Both the position numbers and the translations under genes were made by a program. A DNA stretch of 42,324 nt from assembly GCA_902635845.1 (NCBI GenBank), contig CACPPK010000009.1:1-42324 (forward strand), given 5' to 3'. Below are positions 18,213 through 26,264 of this stretch, one piece after another. Position 1 is the stretch's first letter; each line of letters starts with the position of its first letter. The DNA is from an uncultured Pelagibacteraceae bacterium (lineage in GTDB: Bacteria; Pseudomonadota; Alphaproteobacteria; Pelagibacterales; Pelagibacteraceae). The notes under the pieces are model-generated. The model saw only the letters and a program-made list of their open reading frames with translations, did not search any database and had not been told where the DNA came from.

Positions 18213-18256
18213 CATATTGATTAATTCACAATTTATTTCTTTAAAATACTTTTAAA

Positions 18257-18937
18257 ATGAAACAAAAATTTACTGTTTTATTCGATTTAGATGGTACCTT
18301 GATAGATACCGCACCAGATTTGATGCTTGCTCATAACCATGTAATGAAAAAATTTGGGTACCCCACAAAATCTCTCAATGAATTAAAAAATGCAGTTGGC
18401 AAGGGAGCGAGAGCAATGATTGGTAGATCTATATGGAGTCAAGCTAAAAAAGAATTAACTTCAATCAATGAAAAAATAAAAAATGAGATGACGGATGAAT
18501 TTATTTCATATTATGGAAAAAATATTTTAAATGAAAGTACTCTAATTAATGGTGTTAAAGATTTTTTAATTTGGTGTAAAAAAGAAAATATATCAATGGC
18601 AGTATGTACAAATAAAACTGAACACCTTGCGGTAGATCTTTTGAAAAAAATTGGAATATATGATTACTTTGAATATGTTGCTGGATATAACACATTTGAA
18701 TATTGTAAGCCTGATCCAAGACATATAACCACAATCATAGAAATTATAGATGGTGACAAAAAGAGATCAATTATGATAGGTGATAGTGAGTCAGATGCAA
18801 ATGCAGCCAAAGCAGCTGAAATCCCCATGATTCTATTAGAAGATGGATATACTGAAAAAAATATTGATGAAATTTATCATAATCACTTAGTAAAAGACTT
18901 TATTGGTATTGAAAAAATAATATCTAAATATCTTTAA
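18257..18937 (+). CDS. gph: HAD-family hydrolase, phosphoglycolate phosphatase-like
   Basis: A 226-residue haloacid dehalogenase superfamily phosphatase. Motif I FDLDGTLIDT places the nucleophile at Asp10 and the general acid at Asp12; the CTNKTE segment is motif II, the Lys of YCKPDP is motif III and MIGDSESD is motif IV. An alpha-helical cap follows motif I, as in phosphoglycolate phosphatase, which removes 2-phosphoglycolate made during DNA repair or photorespiration-like chemistry. Substrate range in this family is broad, so the exact role is inferred. It diverges from the GlmU-like gene and is 53 bases before prpD. Confidence 0.82.
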   Translation: MKQKFTVLFDLDGTLIDTAPDLMLAHNHVMKKFGYPTKSLNELKNAVGKGARAMIGRSIWSQAKKELTSINEKIKNEMTDEFISYYGKNILNESTLINGVKDFLIWCKKENISMAVCTNKTEHLAVDLLKKIGIYDYFEYVAGYNTFEYCKPDPRHITTIIEIIDGDKKRSIMIGDSESDANAAKAAEIPMILLEDGYTEKNIDEIYHNHLVKDFIGIEKIISKYL

Positions 18938-18981
18938 TATTGATTAATTTATTTTAACTATTAAAACAAAAACTCAAAATT

Positions 18982-18985
18982 GGAG
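18982..18985 (+). promoter_or_regulatory. Shine-Dalgarno deciding the prpD TTG start
   Basis: GGAG lies five bases before the TTG at 18991. No in-frame ATG exists near the expected N-terminus, so this site supports use of the TTG codon. Confidence 0.6.
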
Positions 18986-18990
18986 TTATT

Positions 18991-20493
18991 TTGTTATTAC
19001 ATAAAGTAAAAGTATATCCGTCAAAAGTTCATCTTCCTAAGAAGAAACAGCTAGCTTGGAAAATAGCTGAGATAGCAAGTGATAAAGCAAAATTGAATAA
19101 AGATGCTATTGATATGGTTATAAATAGAATAATTGATAACGCCTCAGTTGCAATTGCATCATTAAATCGAAAACCAGTAATCTCGTCTAGAGAAATGACT
19201 CTAAAGCACCCTCGAAAAAATGGTGCAACTCTATTTGGTGTAAATTCAAAATTAAAATTTGACTGTGAATGGGCTGCTTGGTCTAATGGAACTGCTGTTA
19301 GAGAATTAGATTTCCACGATACATTCTTAGCTGCGGATTACAGCCATCCAGGTGATAATATACCTCCATTAATTAGTGTAGCACAACAAAACAAAAGAAG
19401 TGGTTTGGATTTATTAAAAGGTATAATTACTGCTTACGAGATTCAAGTTAATTTAGTAAAAGGTATTTGCTTACACAAACATAAAGTTGATCATATTGCT
19501 CATTTAGGACCGAGTGTAGCTGCAGGCTTGGGAACTATGTTAAAATTAAATACAGAAACAATTTATCAAGCCGTTCAACAAGCACTTCATACAACTATTT
19601 CTACAAGACAATCCAGAAAGGGAGAAATATCTAGTTGGAAAGCTTATGCTCCTGCACATGCTGGTAAACTTGCAATTGAAGCAGTTGATAGAGCTATGCG
19701 TGGTGAAGGAGCTCCCAGTCCCATTTATGAGGGTGAAGATAGTGTAATAGCAAGAATACTAGATGGCAAAAAAGCAATTTATAAAGTACCGTTACCAAAA
19801 AAAGGAGAAATTAAAAAATCTATTTTAGAAACTTATACAAAAGAGTATTCCGCTGAATATCAATCTCAAGCATTGATAGATTTAGCTAAAAAACTAAAAA
19901 CAAAAATTCCTAATTTAAATCAAATCAAAAAAATTGATATTTTTACAAGCCATCACACTCATTATGTAATTGGAACTGGTGCCAATGACCCACAAAAAAT
20001 GGATCCTAATGCTAGTAGAGAAACTCTAGATCATTCGATTATGTATATTTTTGCTGTAGCATTGGAAGATGGAGACTGGCATCATATCAGATCTTACACA
20101 AAAACTAGAGCAAATAGAAAAAGTACTATTAAGATTTGGAAATCAATAAAAACATATGAGGATAAAAAATGGACAAAAAAATATCATGATCCAAATCCAA
20201 AAAATAAAGCATTTGGCGCCAAAGTAGTTGTAACATTAAATAATGGAAAAAAAATAACAGAGGAACAAGATAGAGCTGATGCACATCCTTATGGAGCTAA
20301 ACCATTTAAAAGACAAAATTATATAAATAAATTCTTAAATCTAACTGATGGTATTTTGGATAAAACAGAAATTAATAGATTTTTAAAAAATGTGCAAAAT
20401 TTAAAGAATTTAAAATCAGGACAACTAGATAAATTAAATATTGAAGTAAGAAAAAATAAATTAAAAAAAAATAATAAAAGAGGAATTTTTTAA
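18991..20493 (+). CDS. prpD: 2-methylcitrate dehydratase (MmgE/PrpD family)
   Basis: PrpD dehydrates 2-methylcitrate to 2-methylaconitate in propionyl-CoA oxidation. The 500-residue protein shows the MmgE/PrpD layout: an all-helical N-terminal domain with [19 protein letters not shown] (near residues 104-122) and [14 protein letters not shown], then [13 protein letters not shown], and a C-terminal alpha/beta domain with the [10 protein letters not shown] segment. It starts with TTG supported by a GGAG site. prpB follows with a one-base overlap, then prpC, so the gene is in a complete methylcitrate-cycle cluster. Confidence 0.93.
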   Translation: MLLHKVKVYPSKVHLPKKKQLAWKIAEIASDKAKLNKDAIDMVINRIIDNASVAIASLNRKPVISSREMTLKHPRKNGATLFGVNSKLKFDCEWAAWSNGTAVRELDFHDTFLAADYSHPGDNIPPLISVAQQNKRSGLDLLKGIITAYEIQVNLVKGICLHKHKVDHIAHLGPSVAAGLGTMLKLNTETIYQAVQQALHTTISTRQSRKGEISSWKAYAPAHAGKLAIEAVDRAMRGEGAPSPIYEGEDSVIARILDGKKAIYKVPLPKKGEIKKSILETYTKEYSAEYQSQALIDLAKKLKTKIPNLNQIKKIDIFTSHHTHYVIGTGANDPQKMDPNASRETLDHSIMYIFAVALEDGDWHHIRSYTKTRANRKSTIKIWKSIKTYEDKKWTKKYHDPNPKNKAFGAKVVVTLNNGKKITEEQDRADAHPYGAKPFKRQNYINKFLNLTDGILDKTEINRFLKNVQNLKNLKSGQLDKLNIEVRKNKLKKNNKRGIF

Positions 20494-21389
20494 TGCATTT
20501 TGTAGAAAAAGAACCAAGTCAAAAAAGATTAGATTTTGATCACAAATTAAAAACAAATAAAATATTAAGAGTTCCTGGTGCCTATAATCCACTAACAGCA
20601 AAATTAATTGAAGAAATTGGATATGATGCAGTTTACGTTTCTGGTGGAGTAATGGCTAATGATCTTGGTTTTCCTGATATTGGATTAACAACATTACAAG
20701 ATGTTAGTACAAGATCTTATTTAATTTCAAGAGTAACAAATCTTCCAACAATAGTTGACATAGATACTGGTTTTAAATCTTGTAAGGAAACTATAGAGAC
20801 ATTTGAAGAATTTGGAATAACTGCTGTTCACCTAGAAGATCAAATCGAGAGAAAAAGGTGTGGGCATCTTGATAATAAAGAACTTATCTCGACTGATGCT
20901 ATGGTTAAAAAAATTAAAGAATGCGTTGCTACTAAAAAGGATCAAAATTTTAAAATTATTGCACGATCAGATGCTAATAGTGTTGAGGGTATTGATAAAA
21001 TGATTGAGAGATGCAAAGCATATATTGATGCTGGTGCTGAAATAATATTTCCTGAGGCTTTACAAGATGAAAAAGAATTTGAAAAAGTTCGTAAAGATTT
21101 GTCTGGTTATCTGTTGGCAAACATGACTGAATTTGGTAAGTCAAAATTATTCAACTACAAAGAACTAGAAAATTTAGGTTATAATATTGTAATTTATCCA
21201 GTAACAACTCAAAGATTAGCTATGAAAATTGTGGAAGATGGATTGAGAGACATTTATGCAAATGGACATCAAAATAATGTTATAGATAAAATGCAAACTA
21301 GAAAAAGGCTTTATGAATTAGTTGATTACGAAAAATATAATTCATTAGATGAGAAAATTTATAATTTTAGTACAGAAGGTCATGAATAA
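20493..21389 (+). CDS. prpB: 2-methylisocitrate lyase
   Basis: PrpB splits 2-methylisocitrate to pyruvate and succinate, completing the methylcitrate cycle. The 298 residues form the isocitrate lyase/PEP mutase fold. The catalytic KRCGH is at residues 121-125 (Cys123), preceded by DIDTGF (metal-binding Asp) and AVHLEDQ, and followed by IIARSDA. These distinguish it from isocitrate lyase, which is longer. It overlaps both prpD and prpC by one base in TAATG junctions. Confidence 0.95.
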   Translation: MHFVEKEPSQKRLDFDHKLKTNKILRVPGAYNPLTAKLIEEIGYDAVYVSGGVMANDLGFPDIGLTTLQDVSTRSYLISRVTNLPTIVDIDTGFKSCKETIETFEEFGITAVHLEDQIERKRCGHLDNKELISTDAMVKKIKECVATKKDQNFKIIARSDANSVEGIDKMIERCKAYIDAGAEIIFPEALQDEKEFEKVRKDLSGYLLANMTEFGKSKLFNYKELENLGYNIVIYPVTTQRLAMKIVEDGLRDIYANGHQNNVIDKMQTRKRLYELVDYEKYNSLDEKIYNFSTEGHE

Positions 21390-22513
21390 TGAGTGATGAT
21401 ATTAAAAAAGGCTTATTAGGTATTGTTGTAGATGAAACAGAAGTTTCAAAAGTAATGCCTGAAATTAATTCTCTTACTTATAGAGGTTACGCCGCTCAAG
21501 ATTTATGTGAATATTGTAGATTTGAAGAAGTTGCTTATTTAATATTAAACAAAGATTTACCTAATACATTACAATTAAGAAAATTTGAAAAAGAAGAGAG
21601 AAATAACAGAGAATTAACAAAAAATTTATATGAAATAATTAAACATATGCCAAAAAAATCTCATCCCATGGATGTGGCAAGAACAGCAGTGAGTGTAATG
21701 GGGTTGGAGGATAAAGAAACTGTAGACTCTTCACCTGAAGCAAATATGAGAAAAGCTTTAAGAATTTTTTCTAAAACCCCAACAGCGCTAGCTGCTTTTT
21801 ATAGAATAAGAAAAGGTAAAAAAATTATTAAACCAAAAAAAACATTAACTTTTGCTGAAAACTTTTTTTATATGTGTTTTGGAAAAGTTCCTCAAAAAGA
21901 GATTGTAAAAGCATTTGATGTTTCGTTAATTCTTTACGCTGAACACAGTTTTAATGTTTCAACATTTACAGCTAGAACAATTACAAGTAGCTTGTCTGAT
22001 ATTCATGGCGCCATTACAGGAGCGATTGCTAGTTTAAAAGGTCCATTACATGGTGGGGCAAATGAAGAAGTAATGCACATGATGAATAAAATAAAAAAAC
22101 CAGAAAATGCTCTTAAATGGATAAATAATGCTCTTAAAAATAAAGAGGTCGTAATGGGATTTGGTCATAGAGTTTATAAATCAGGTGACTCTAGAGTTCC
22201 GACTATGAGGGAATATTTTGGAAAGGTAGCCAAAATTAAAAAAGATAAAAAATTTGAAAAAATTTATGACATAGTAGAAAAAGTGATGATTAAAGAAAAA
22301 AATATCCATCCAAACGTAGACTATCCTACAGGACCTACTTATCACTTAATGGGGTTTGATACTGATTTCTTCACACCTATTTTTGTTATTTCTAGAATAA
22401 CTGGATGGTCTGCCCATATAATGGAACAGCATGCAGCTAACAAACTTATCAGGCCTTTAGCGAGCTATAAAGGAAACAAACATAGAAAAGTAATGGAATT
22501 AAATCAAAGATAG
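21389..22513 (+). CDS. prpC: 2-methylcitrate synthase (citrate synthase family)
   Basis: PrpC condenses propionyl-CoA with oxaloacetate to 2-methylcitrate. The 374-residue length matches the short 2-methylcitrate/citrate synthase type. Active-site His residues are seen in GPLHGGANE (His221) and GFGHRVY (His260), with the third catalytic residue in the MGFDTDFF segment. Assignment to methylcitrate rather than citrate comes from the operon with prpD and prpB; some such enzymes accept both acyl-CoAs. The gene ends one base from the stop of the convergent methyltransferase gene. Confidence 0.93.
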   Translation: MSDDIKKGLLGIVVDETEVSKVMPEINSLTYRGYAAQDLCEYCRFEEVAYLILNKDLPNTLQLRKFEKEERNNRELTKNLYEIIKHMPKKSHPMDVARTAVSVMGLEDKETVDSSPEANMRKALRIFSKTPTALAAFYRIRKGKKIIKPKKTLTFAENFFYMCFGKVPQKEIVKAFDVSLILYAEHSFNVSTFTARTITSSLSDIHGAITGAIASLKGPLHGGANEEVMHMMNKIKKPENALKWINNALKNKEVVMGFGHRVYKSGDSRVPTMREYFGKVAKIKKDKKFEKIYDIVEKVMIKEKNIHPNVDYPTGPTYHLMGFDTDFFTPIFVISRITGWSAHIMEQHAANKLIRPLASYKGNKHRKVMELNQR

Positions 22514-22514
22514 A

Positions 22515-23144
22515 CTATTTTTTTTCTATTTTAGCAAATCTATCATTCCATATTATAGAGCATTCAAAACCTTGCTCAGATGAAAACTCATCTATAGCTT
22601 TTTTTACTCCTGGTGCATATGATAAATCATAATCATCACAAAGAACAGTTCCACCATTATCAATAACTTCTTTACAGAAATTTAAGTCATTTTTTACTGT
22701 TTGATATTCGTGACCTCCATCAAGAAATACATAATCAATTTTAGACATATCTATTTTTTTTAATACTATGTTTGAATTTCCTTTTATTAAAGAAATGTTG
22801 TTTTTAAATTTTTTTAAAAGATCTTCAACTGCTTCTAAACTATATGGATTTTGTCTTTTTATATAATTGAAATATATATTTTTTATAGGGTTTGAAAATT
22901 TTGTATTTGGTATTATTTCGCTTTGATTCTCTGAAGTTTCTTCAAACAGATCTAAACCTACGTATTTAAAATCTTTGCCATGGATTGTATTGAGCAACTC
23001 ACAAACATTTCGTGCAGTAACTCCATGAAAAACTCCAATTTCAAGAAAAATCTTAGGTTTATTAGTTGCTACTTCTTTTAAAAAAAAGTCACCAACACCT
23101 TTTTGTTTTAAACTAGTTTTACGGAAATATTTTTTGTATTTCAA
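22515..23144 (-). CDS. Class I SAM-dependent methyltransferase (Methyltransf_24-like)
   Basis: A 209-residue predicted O-methyltransferase. Motif I is FLEIGVFHGVTARN (about residues 33-46), followed by YVGLDLFEE, the KGNSNIVL segment and YVFLDGGHEYQTV, with CDDY near the C-terminal half. This is the pattern of the class I Rossmann family that modifies sugars or small metabolites. The substrate is not evident. The gene begins directly after the nrdB stop with no spacer, so it probably ends the nrdAB transcript. Functional linkage with ribonucleotide reductase is not implied. Confidence 0.75.
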   Translation of the reverse strand: MKYKKYFRKTSLKQKGVGDFFLKEVATNKPKIFLEIGVFHGVTARNVCELLNTIHGKDFKYVGLDLFEETSENQSEIIPNTKFSNPIKNIYFNYIKRQNPYSLEAVEDLLKKFKNNISLIKGNSNIVLKKIDMSKIDYVFLDGGHEYQTVKNDLNFCKEVIDNGGTVLCDDYDLSYAPGVKKAIDEFSSEQGFECSIIWNDRFAKIEKK

Positions 23145-24152
23145 TTAACTAAAAGCTTCTGCCCAAGTACCTTGCGTTGATGCTTTAGAATATTCAGTTG
23201 CTCTACCTTCAAAGAAATTCATATGCTCAACAGCATTAAGCATTGTATCCAACCATGTTAGTGGATTTTTTTGAACATCATAAATTGGTTCTAATCCTAA
23301 TTGAATAAGTCTTCTATTCGCAATGAACCTAATATAATCTTTAACCTCTTGTGCTGTTAAACCTTCCATTGGGCCCATCTCAAAAGCTAGATCTATGAAT
23401 GCATCTTCATGATCAACAATAATTCTACAAGCTTCATAAAGTTCTTTTTTTAATTTCGGTGTCCAAATTTCAGGGTTTTCTTTTATGAATTCTTTAAAAA
23501 TTCTAATCATTGAATTACAATGAAGTGTTTCATCTCTTACGGACCAAGTAACTATCTGTCCCATTCCTTTCATTTTATTGTGTCTTGGAAAATTTAACAA
23601 AATAGCAAAACTTGCAAACAATTGTAAACCTTCAGTGAAAGCACTAAACACAGCAACTGTTTTTGCAATATCTTCTTTTGAATTTACATTAAAACCCTGC
23701 ATATAATCATACTTGTCTTTCATCTCTTTGTATTTCATGAACGCTGAATACTCTGATTCAGGCATACCAATTGTATCTAATAAATGTGAGTAAGCAGCCA
23801 CATGAACTGTTTCCATGGCAGCAAAGGCTGTCATCATCATTAAAACTTCTGTTGGTTTAAAAACAGTTGTATAATGTCTTAGGTAACAATTATTCACTTC
23901 AACATCGGCTTGAGTAAAAAACCTAAAAATTTGGGTTAGTAAATTTTTTTCTGGTTGTGATAGATTTTTTTGCCAGTCCCTAACATCATCTCCTAGAGGA
24001 ACTTCTTCTGGTAACCAATGAATTCTTTGTTGAGTCAACCAAGCATCATAACACCATGGGTATCTAAAAGGTTTATAAACCGGGTTTTCAACTAATAATC
24101 CCATTTTCTTTGGTTGAATAATTTCTTTATTAATTTTCTCTGCTACTGACAT
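23145..24152 (-). CDS. nrdB: Ribonucleotide reductase class I, beta subunit
   Basis: NrdB holds the diiron-tyrosyl radical that initiates ribonucleotide reduction in NrdA. Iron ligands and radical site are visible: MTAFAAMETVHVAAYSHLL has the Glu, His and the likely radical Tyr, and SVRDETLHCNSM and DHEDAFIDLAF supply the second ligand set. I choose the ATG at 24152 because GAGGAG lies eight bases upstream; a GTG at 24161 would overlap that site. With this start the protein has 335 residues and overlaps the end of nrdA by ten bases. No ATP-cone is fused to it. Confidence 0.95.
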   Translation of the reverse strand: MSVAEKINKEIIQPKKMGLLVENPVYKPFRYPWCYDAWLTQQRIHWLPEEVPLGDDVRDWQKNLSQPEKNLLTQIFRFFTQADVEVNNCYLRHYTTVFKPTEVLMMMTAFAAMETVHVAAYSHLLDTIGMPESEYSAFMKYKEMKDKYDYMQGFNVNSKEDIAKTVAVFSAFTEGLQLFASFAILLNFPRHNKMKGMGQIVTWSVRDETLHCNSMIRIFKEFIKENPEIWTPKLKKELYEACRIIVDHEDAFIDLAFEMGPMEGLTAQEVKDYIRFIANRRLIQLGLEPIYDVQKNPLTWLDTMLNAVEHMNFFEGRATEYSKASTQGTWAEAFS

Positions 24153-26083
24153 GATAAACACTCCTCGTACTCTGGCTCTTCGTTAGATGGTTGATTTTTA
24201 GATTTATAAACATTAGCCGTAATATCAGTTGATTTAGCATCATTAATATTTTCGGCTCTTTGAATTGATTTTGATCTACAGTAATAAAGGCTCTTTAAGC
24301 CTTTCTTCCAAGCATCAAAATGAATTTTGTGTAATTCTTTTTTATGCACGTCTGCTGGTAAAAATAAATTTACTGACTGTGCCTGTGAAATAAATGGTGT
24401 TCTATCACCACTTAATTCAATTATCCAATTTTGGTTCAGCTCAAATGCAGTTTTAAATACATCTTTTTCAAGATCTGTAAGGAAATTGAGATGATTAACT
24501 GAGCCTTGATTTGTAGTAATTGTAGACCATGTTTCATCATCATTTTTACCGTGACTTTCCAATATTTCCTCTAAGTATCTATTTCTAACATTGAAAGAAC
24601 CCGATAAAGTCTTGTGGGTATAGCTGTTTGCTGCAATTGGCTCTACCCCTGGAGATGCACCTCCGCAAATAATTGAGATTGAAGCTGTTGGTGCAATTGC
24701 TGTCTTATTAGAAAATCTTTCTTTGTAACCATACTCTGCCGCATCTGGACATGCTCCTCTTTCCTCGGCTAGATCTTTAGAAGCTTGATTAACTTTTTCA
24801 TGTATATTTTTAAATATTTTTTTATTCCATGACTTTGCCATTACTGACTCCAAAGGAATTCTGTTTTTTTGCAAAAATGAATGAAAGCCCATCACTCCTA
24901 ATCCAACACTTCTTTCCCTTTCTGCTGAATATTTTGCATCTTTAAATTGATCTGGTGCTTTATTAATAAAATCAGATAAAACGTTATCTAAAAATCTCAT
25001 AACATCACTAATCATGTCTGGATCATCTTTCCATTCATCGTATTTTTCTAAGTTTAAAGAAGACAAACAACATACAGCTGTTCTGTCTCTTCCATCTTTA
25101 TCAATTCCTGTTGGTAAAGTTATTTCACTACATAAGTTAGAAGTTTTAACTGTAAGATTAGCTAACTTATGATGTTGTGGAATTTGTCTATTAACAGTAT
25201 CAATATAAATTATATATGGTTCACCTGTTTCAATTCTTGCAGTTAATAATCTAATCCATAAATTTCTTGCAGAAATAGTTTGTTGAACACTTCCATCAGC
25301 AGGACTTTTTAAAGCCCATTGTTCATCTGTTTCTACTGCTCTCATAAATGCATCAGAAACTAAAACACCGTGATGTAAATTTAATGCTTTTCTATTTGGG
25401 TCACCACCCGTTGGTCTTCTCATTTCAATAAACTCTTCTATCTCAGGATGATCTATTGGAAGATAGCATGCTGCAGAACCTCTTCTTAATGATCCTTGAC
25501 TAATGGCCATAGTCAAAGAGTCCATAACTTTTATGAAAGGAATTATTCCTGAAGTTTTTCCAACTCTTCCAATTTTTTCACCAATAGATCTTAGGTTGCC
25601 CCAGTAGCTTCCAATTCCTCCACCCTTTGCTGCTAACCAAACATTCTCACTCCATAAATCAAGAATACCTCCCAAGCTGTCTGAAGCTTCATTTAAAAAA
25701 CATGAAATTGGTAAACCTCTTTTAGTTCCACCATTTGATAAAACTGGAGTAGCAGGCATAAACCAAAGGTTGCTAATATAATTATAAATTCTTTGTGCAT
25801 GTAAGTTATCATCAGAGTATGTGCTAGCTACTCTTGCAAACAAGTCTTGATAAGATTCGTTTAGACCAAGATATCTATCTTTTAAAGTCGCTTTTCCAAA
25901 ATCAGTTAAGTTTGAGTCTTTTGATCTATCAATTTTAATTATGATACCTTTATCGTTTTGAAAAAGTTCTGTTTCGTTGTTTAACGAAAAAAGATCTGGT
26001 CTATTGCCTTTTGAGACCTCTTTAACTGCCGGGCTATATTCAGAGACAGCTTTTTTGAGGGCTTGAGAAAGAATCTTATTCAT
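24143..26083 (-). CDS. nrdA: Ribonucleotide reductase class I, alpha (catalytic) subunit
   Basis: NrdA reduces ribonucleoside diphosphates to deoxyribonucleotides. Key residues are seen: the redox Cys128 in PISCFLN, the radical Cys318 with Asn316 and Glu320 in SNLCSEI, the partner Cys in VCCLSSLN (338/339), the radical-transfer Tyr pair in SLYYCRS and the C-terminal shuttle pair CLSC (642-645). At 646 residues it is about 100 shorter than the E. coli protein because there is no N-terminal ATP-cone; the conserved core starts near residue 60 (TDFGKATLKDRYL). Lack of the cone predicts no overall dATP shut-off. A tandem NrdR-like box lies at its promoter. Confidence 0.96.
   Translation of the reverse strand: MNKILSQALKKAVSEYSPAVKEVSKGNRPDLFSLNNETELFQNDKGIIIKIDRSKDSNLTDFGKATLKDRYLGLNESYQDLFARVASTYSDDNLHAQRIYNYISNLWFMPATPVLSNGGTKRGLPISCFLNEASDSLGGILDLWSENVWLAAKGGGIGSYWGNLRSIGEKIGRVGKTSGIIPFIKVMDSLTMAISQGSLRRGSAACYLPIDHPEIEEFIEMRRPTGGDPNRKALNLHHGVLVSDAFMRAVETDEQWALKSPADGSVQQTISARNLWIRLLTARIETGEPYIIYIDTVNRQIPQHHKLANLTVKTSNLCSEITLPTGIDKDGRDRTAVCCLSSLNLEKYDEWKDDPDMISDVMRFLDNVLSDFINKAPDQFKDAKYSAERERSVGLGVMGFHSFLQKNRIPLESVMAKSWNKKIFKNIHEKVNQASKDLAEERGACPDAAEYGYKERFSNKTAIAPTASISIICGGASPGVEPIAANSYTHKTLSGSFNVRNRYLEEILESHGKNDDETWSTITTNQGSVNHLNFLTDLEKDVFKTAFELNQNWIIELSGDRTPFISQAQSVNLFLPADVHKKELHKIHFDAWKKGLKSLYYCRSKSIQRAENINDAKSTDITANVYKSKNQPSNEEPEYEECLSCQ
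24161..24166 (-). promoter_or_regulatory. Shine-Dalgarno of nrdB
   Basis: GAGGAG (minus strand) inside the 3' end of nrdA, eight bases before the ATG at 24152. It rules out the GTG at 24161 as start. Confidence 0.7.
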
Positions 26084-26091
26084 AAATTTTA

Positions 26092-26120
26092 ATTATATTT
26101 TGTTATTAGTACGAAAACAA
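26092..26120 (-). promoter_or_regulatory. Predicted nrdA promoter
   Basis: On the minus strand, -35 TTGTTT (26115-26120), a 17-base spacer and a perfect -10 TATAAT (26092-26097) precede the nrdA ATG by eight bases. No Shine-Dalgarno is present, so the transcript is predicted to be leaderless or nearly so. The proximal NrdR-like box (26118-26133) overlaps the -35. Confidence 0.6.
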
Positions 26121-26164
26121 CTATATGTTGTAGGCGTTTATCGTAAATATACTAAATAAACTTT
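26118..26164 (-). promoter_or_regulatory. Tandem NrdR-box-like sites upstream of nrdA
   Basis: Two 16-base segments, 26118-26133 and 26149-26164, each match 11 of 16 positions of the NrdR box consensus acaCwAtATaTwGtgt as I recall it. The first contains CTATATGTTG, matching 9 of the 10 core positions. They are offset by exactly 31 bases, the three-turn spacing typical of paired NrdR boxes, and the proximal one covers the -35. NrdR is the ATP/dATP-sensing repressor of reductase genes; its gene is not in this window. Confidence 0.5.
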
Positions 26165-26264
26165 TGTACAATAGAACATTTATAGAACGCGACAATATGA
26201 TAATCAATAAAAAAATAAATAATTTTTCAAGAAATTAACATAATAAACAGTATGTAAATAACCA

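Noticed and set aside
18188-18256. Hidden remnant of the GlmU uridyltransferase domain upstream of the acetyltransferase gene
   Set aside because: Only 69 non-coding bases separate it from the phosphatase gene; no frame shows nucleotidyltransferase motifs, so a recent frameshift is excluded.
24153-24161. GTG start for nrdB adding three residues
   Set aside because: The GTG falls next to the GAGGAG site, which is correctly spaced for the ATG at 24152.
26134-26264. tRNA or structured RNA in the nrdA-manB spacer
   Set aside because: No cloverleaf, TTCGA-type T-loop or G/C-rich stem is visible; the sequence is A/T-rich promoter-like DNA.
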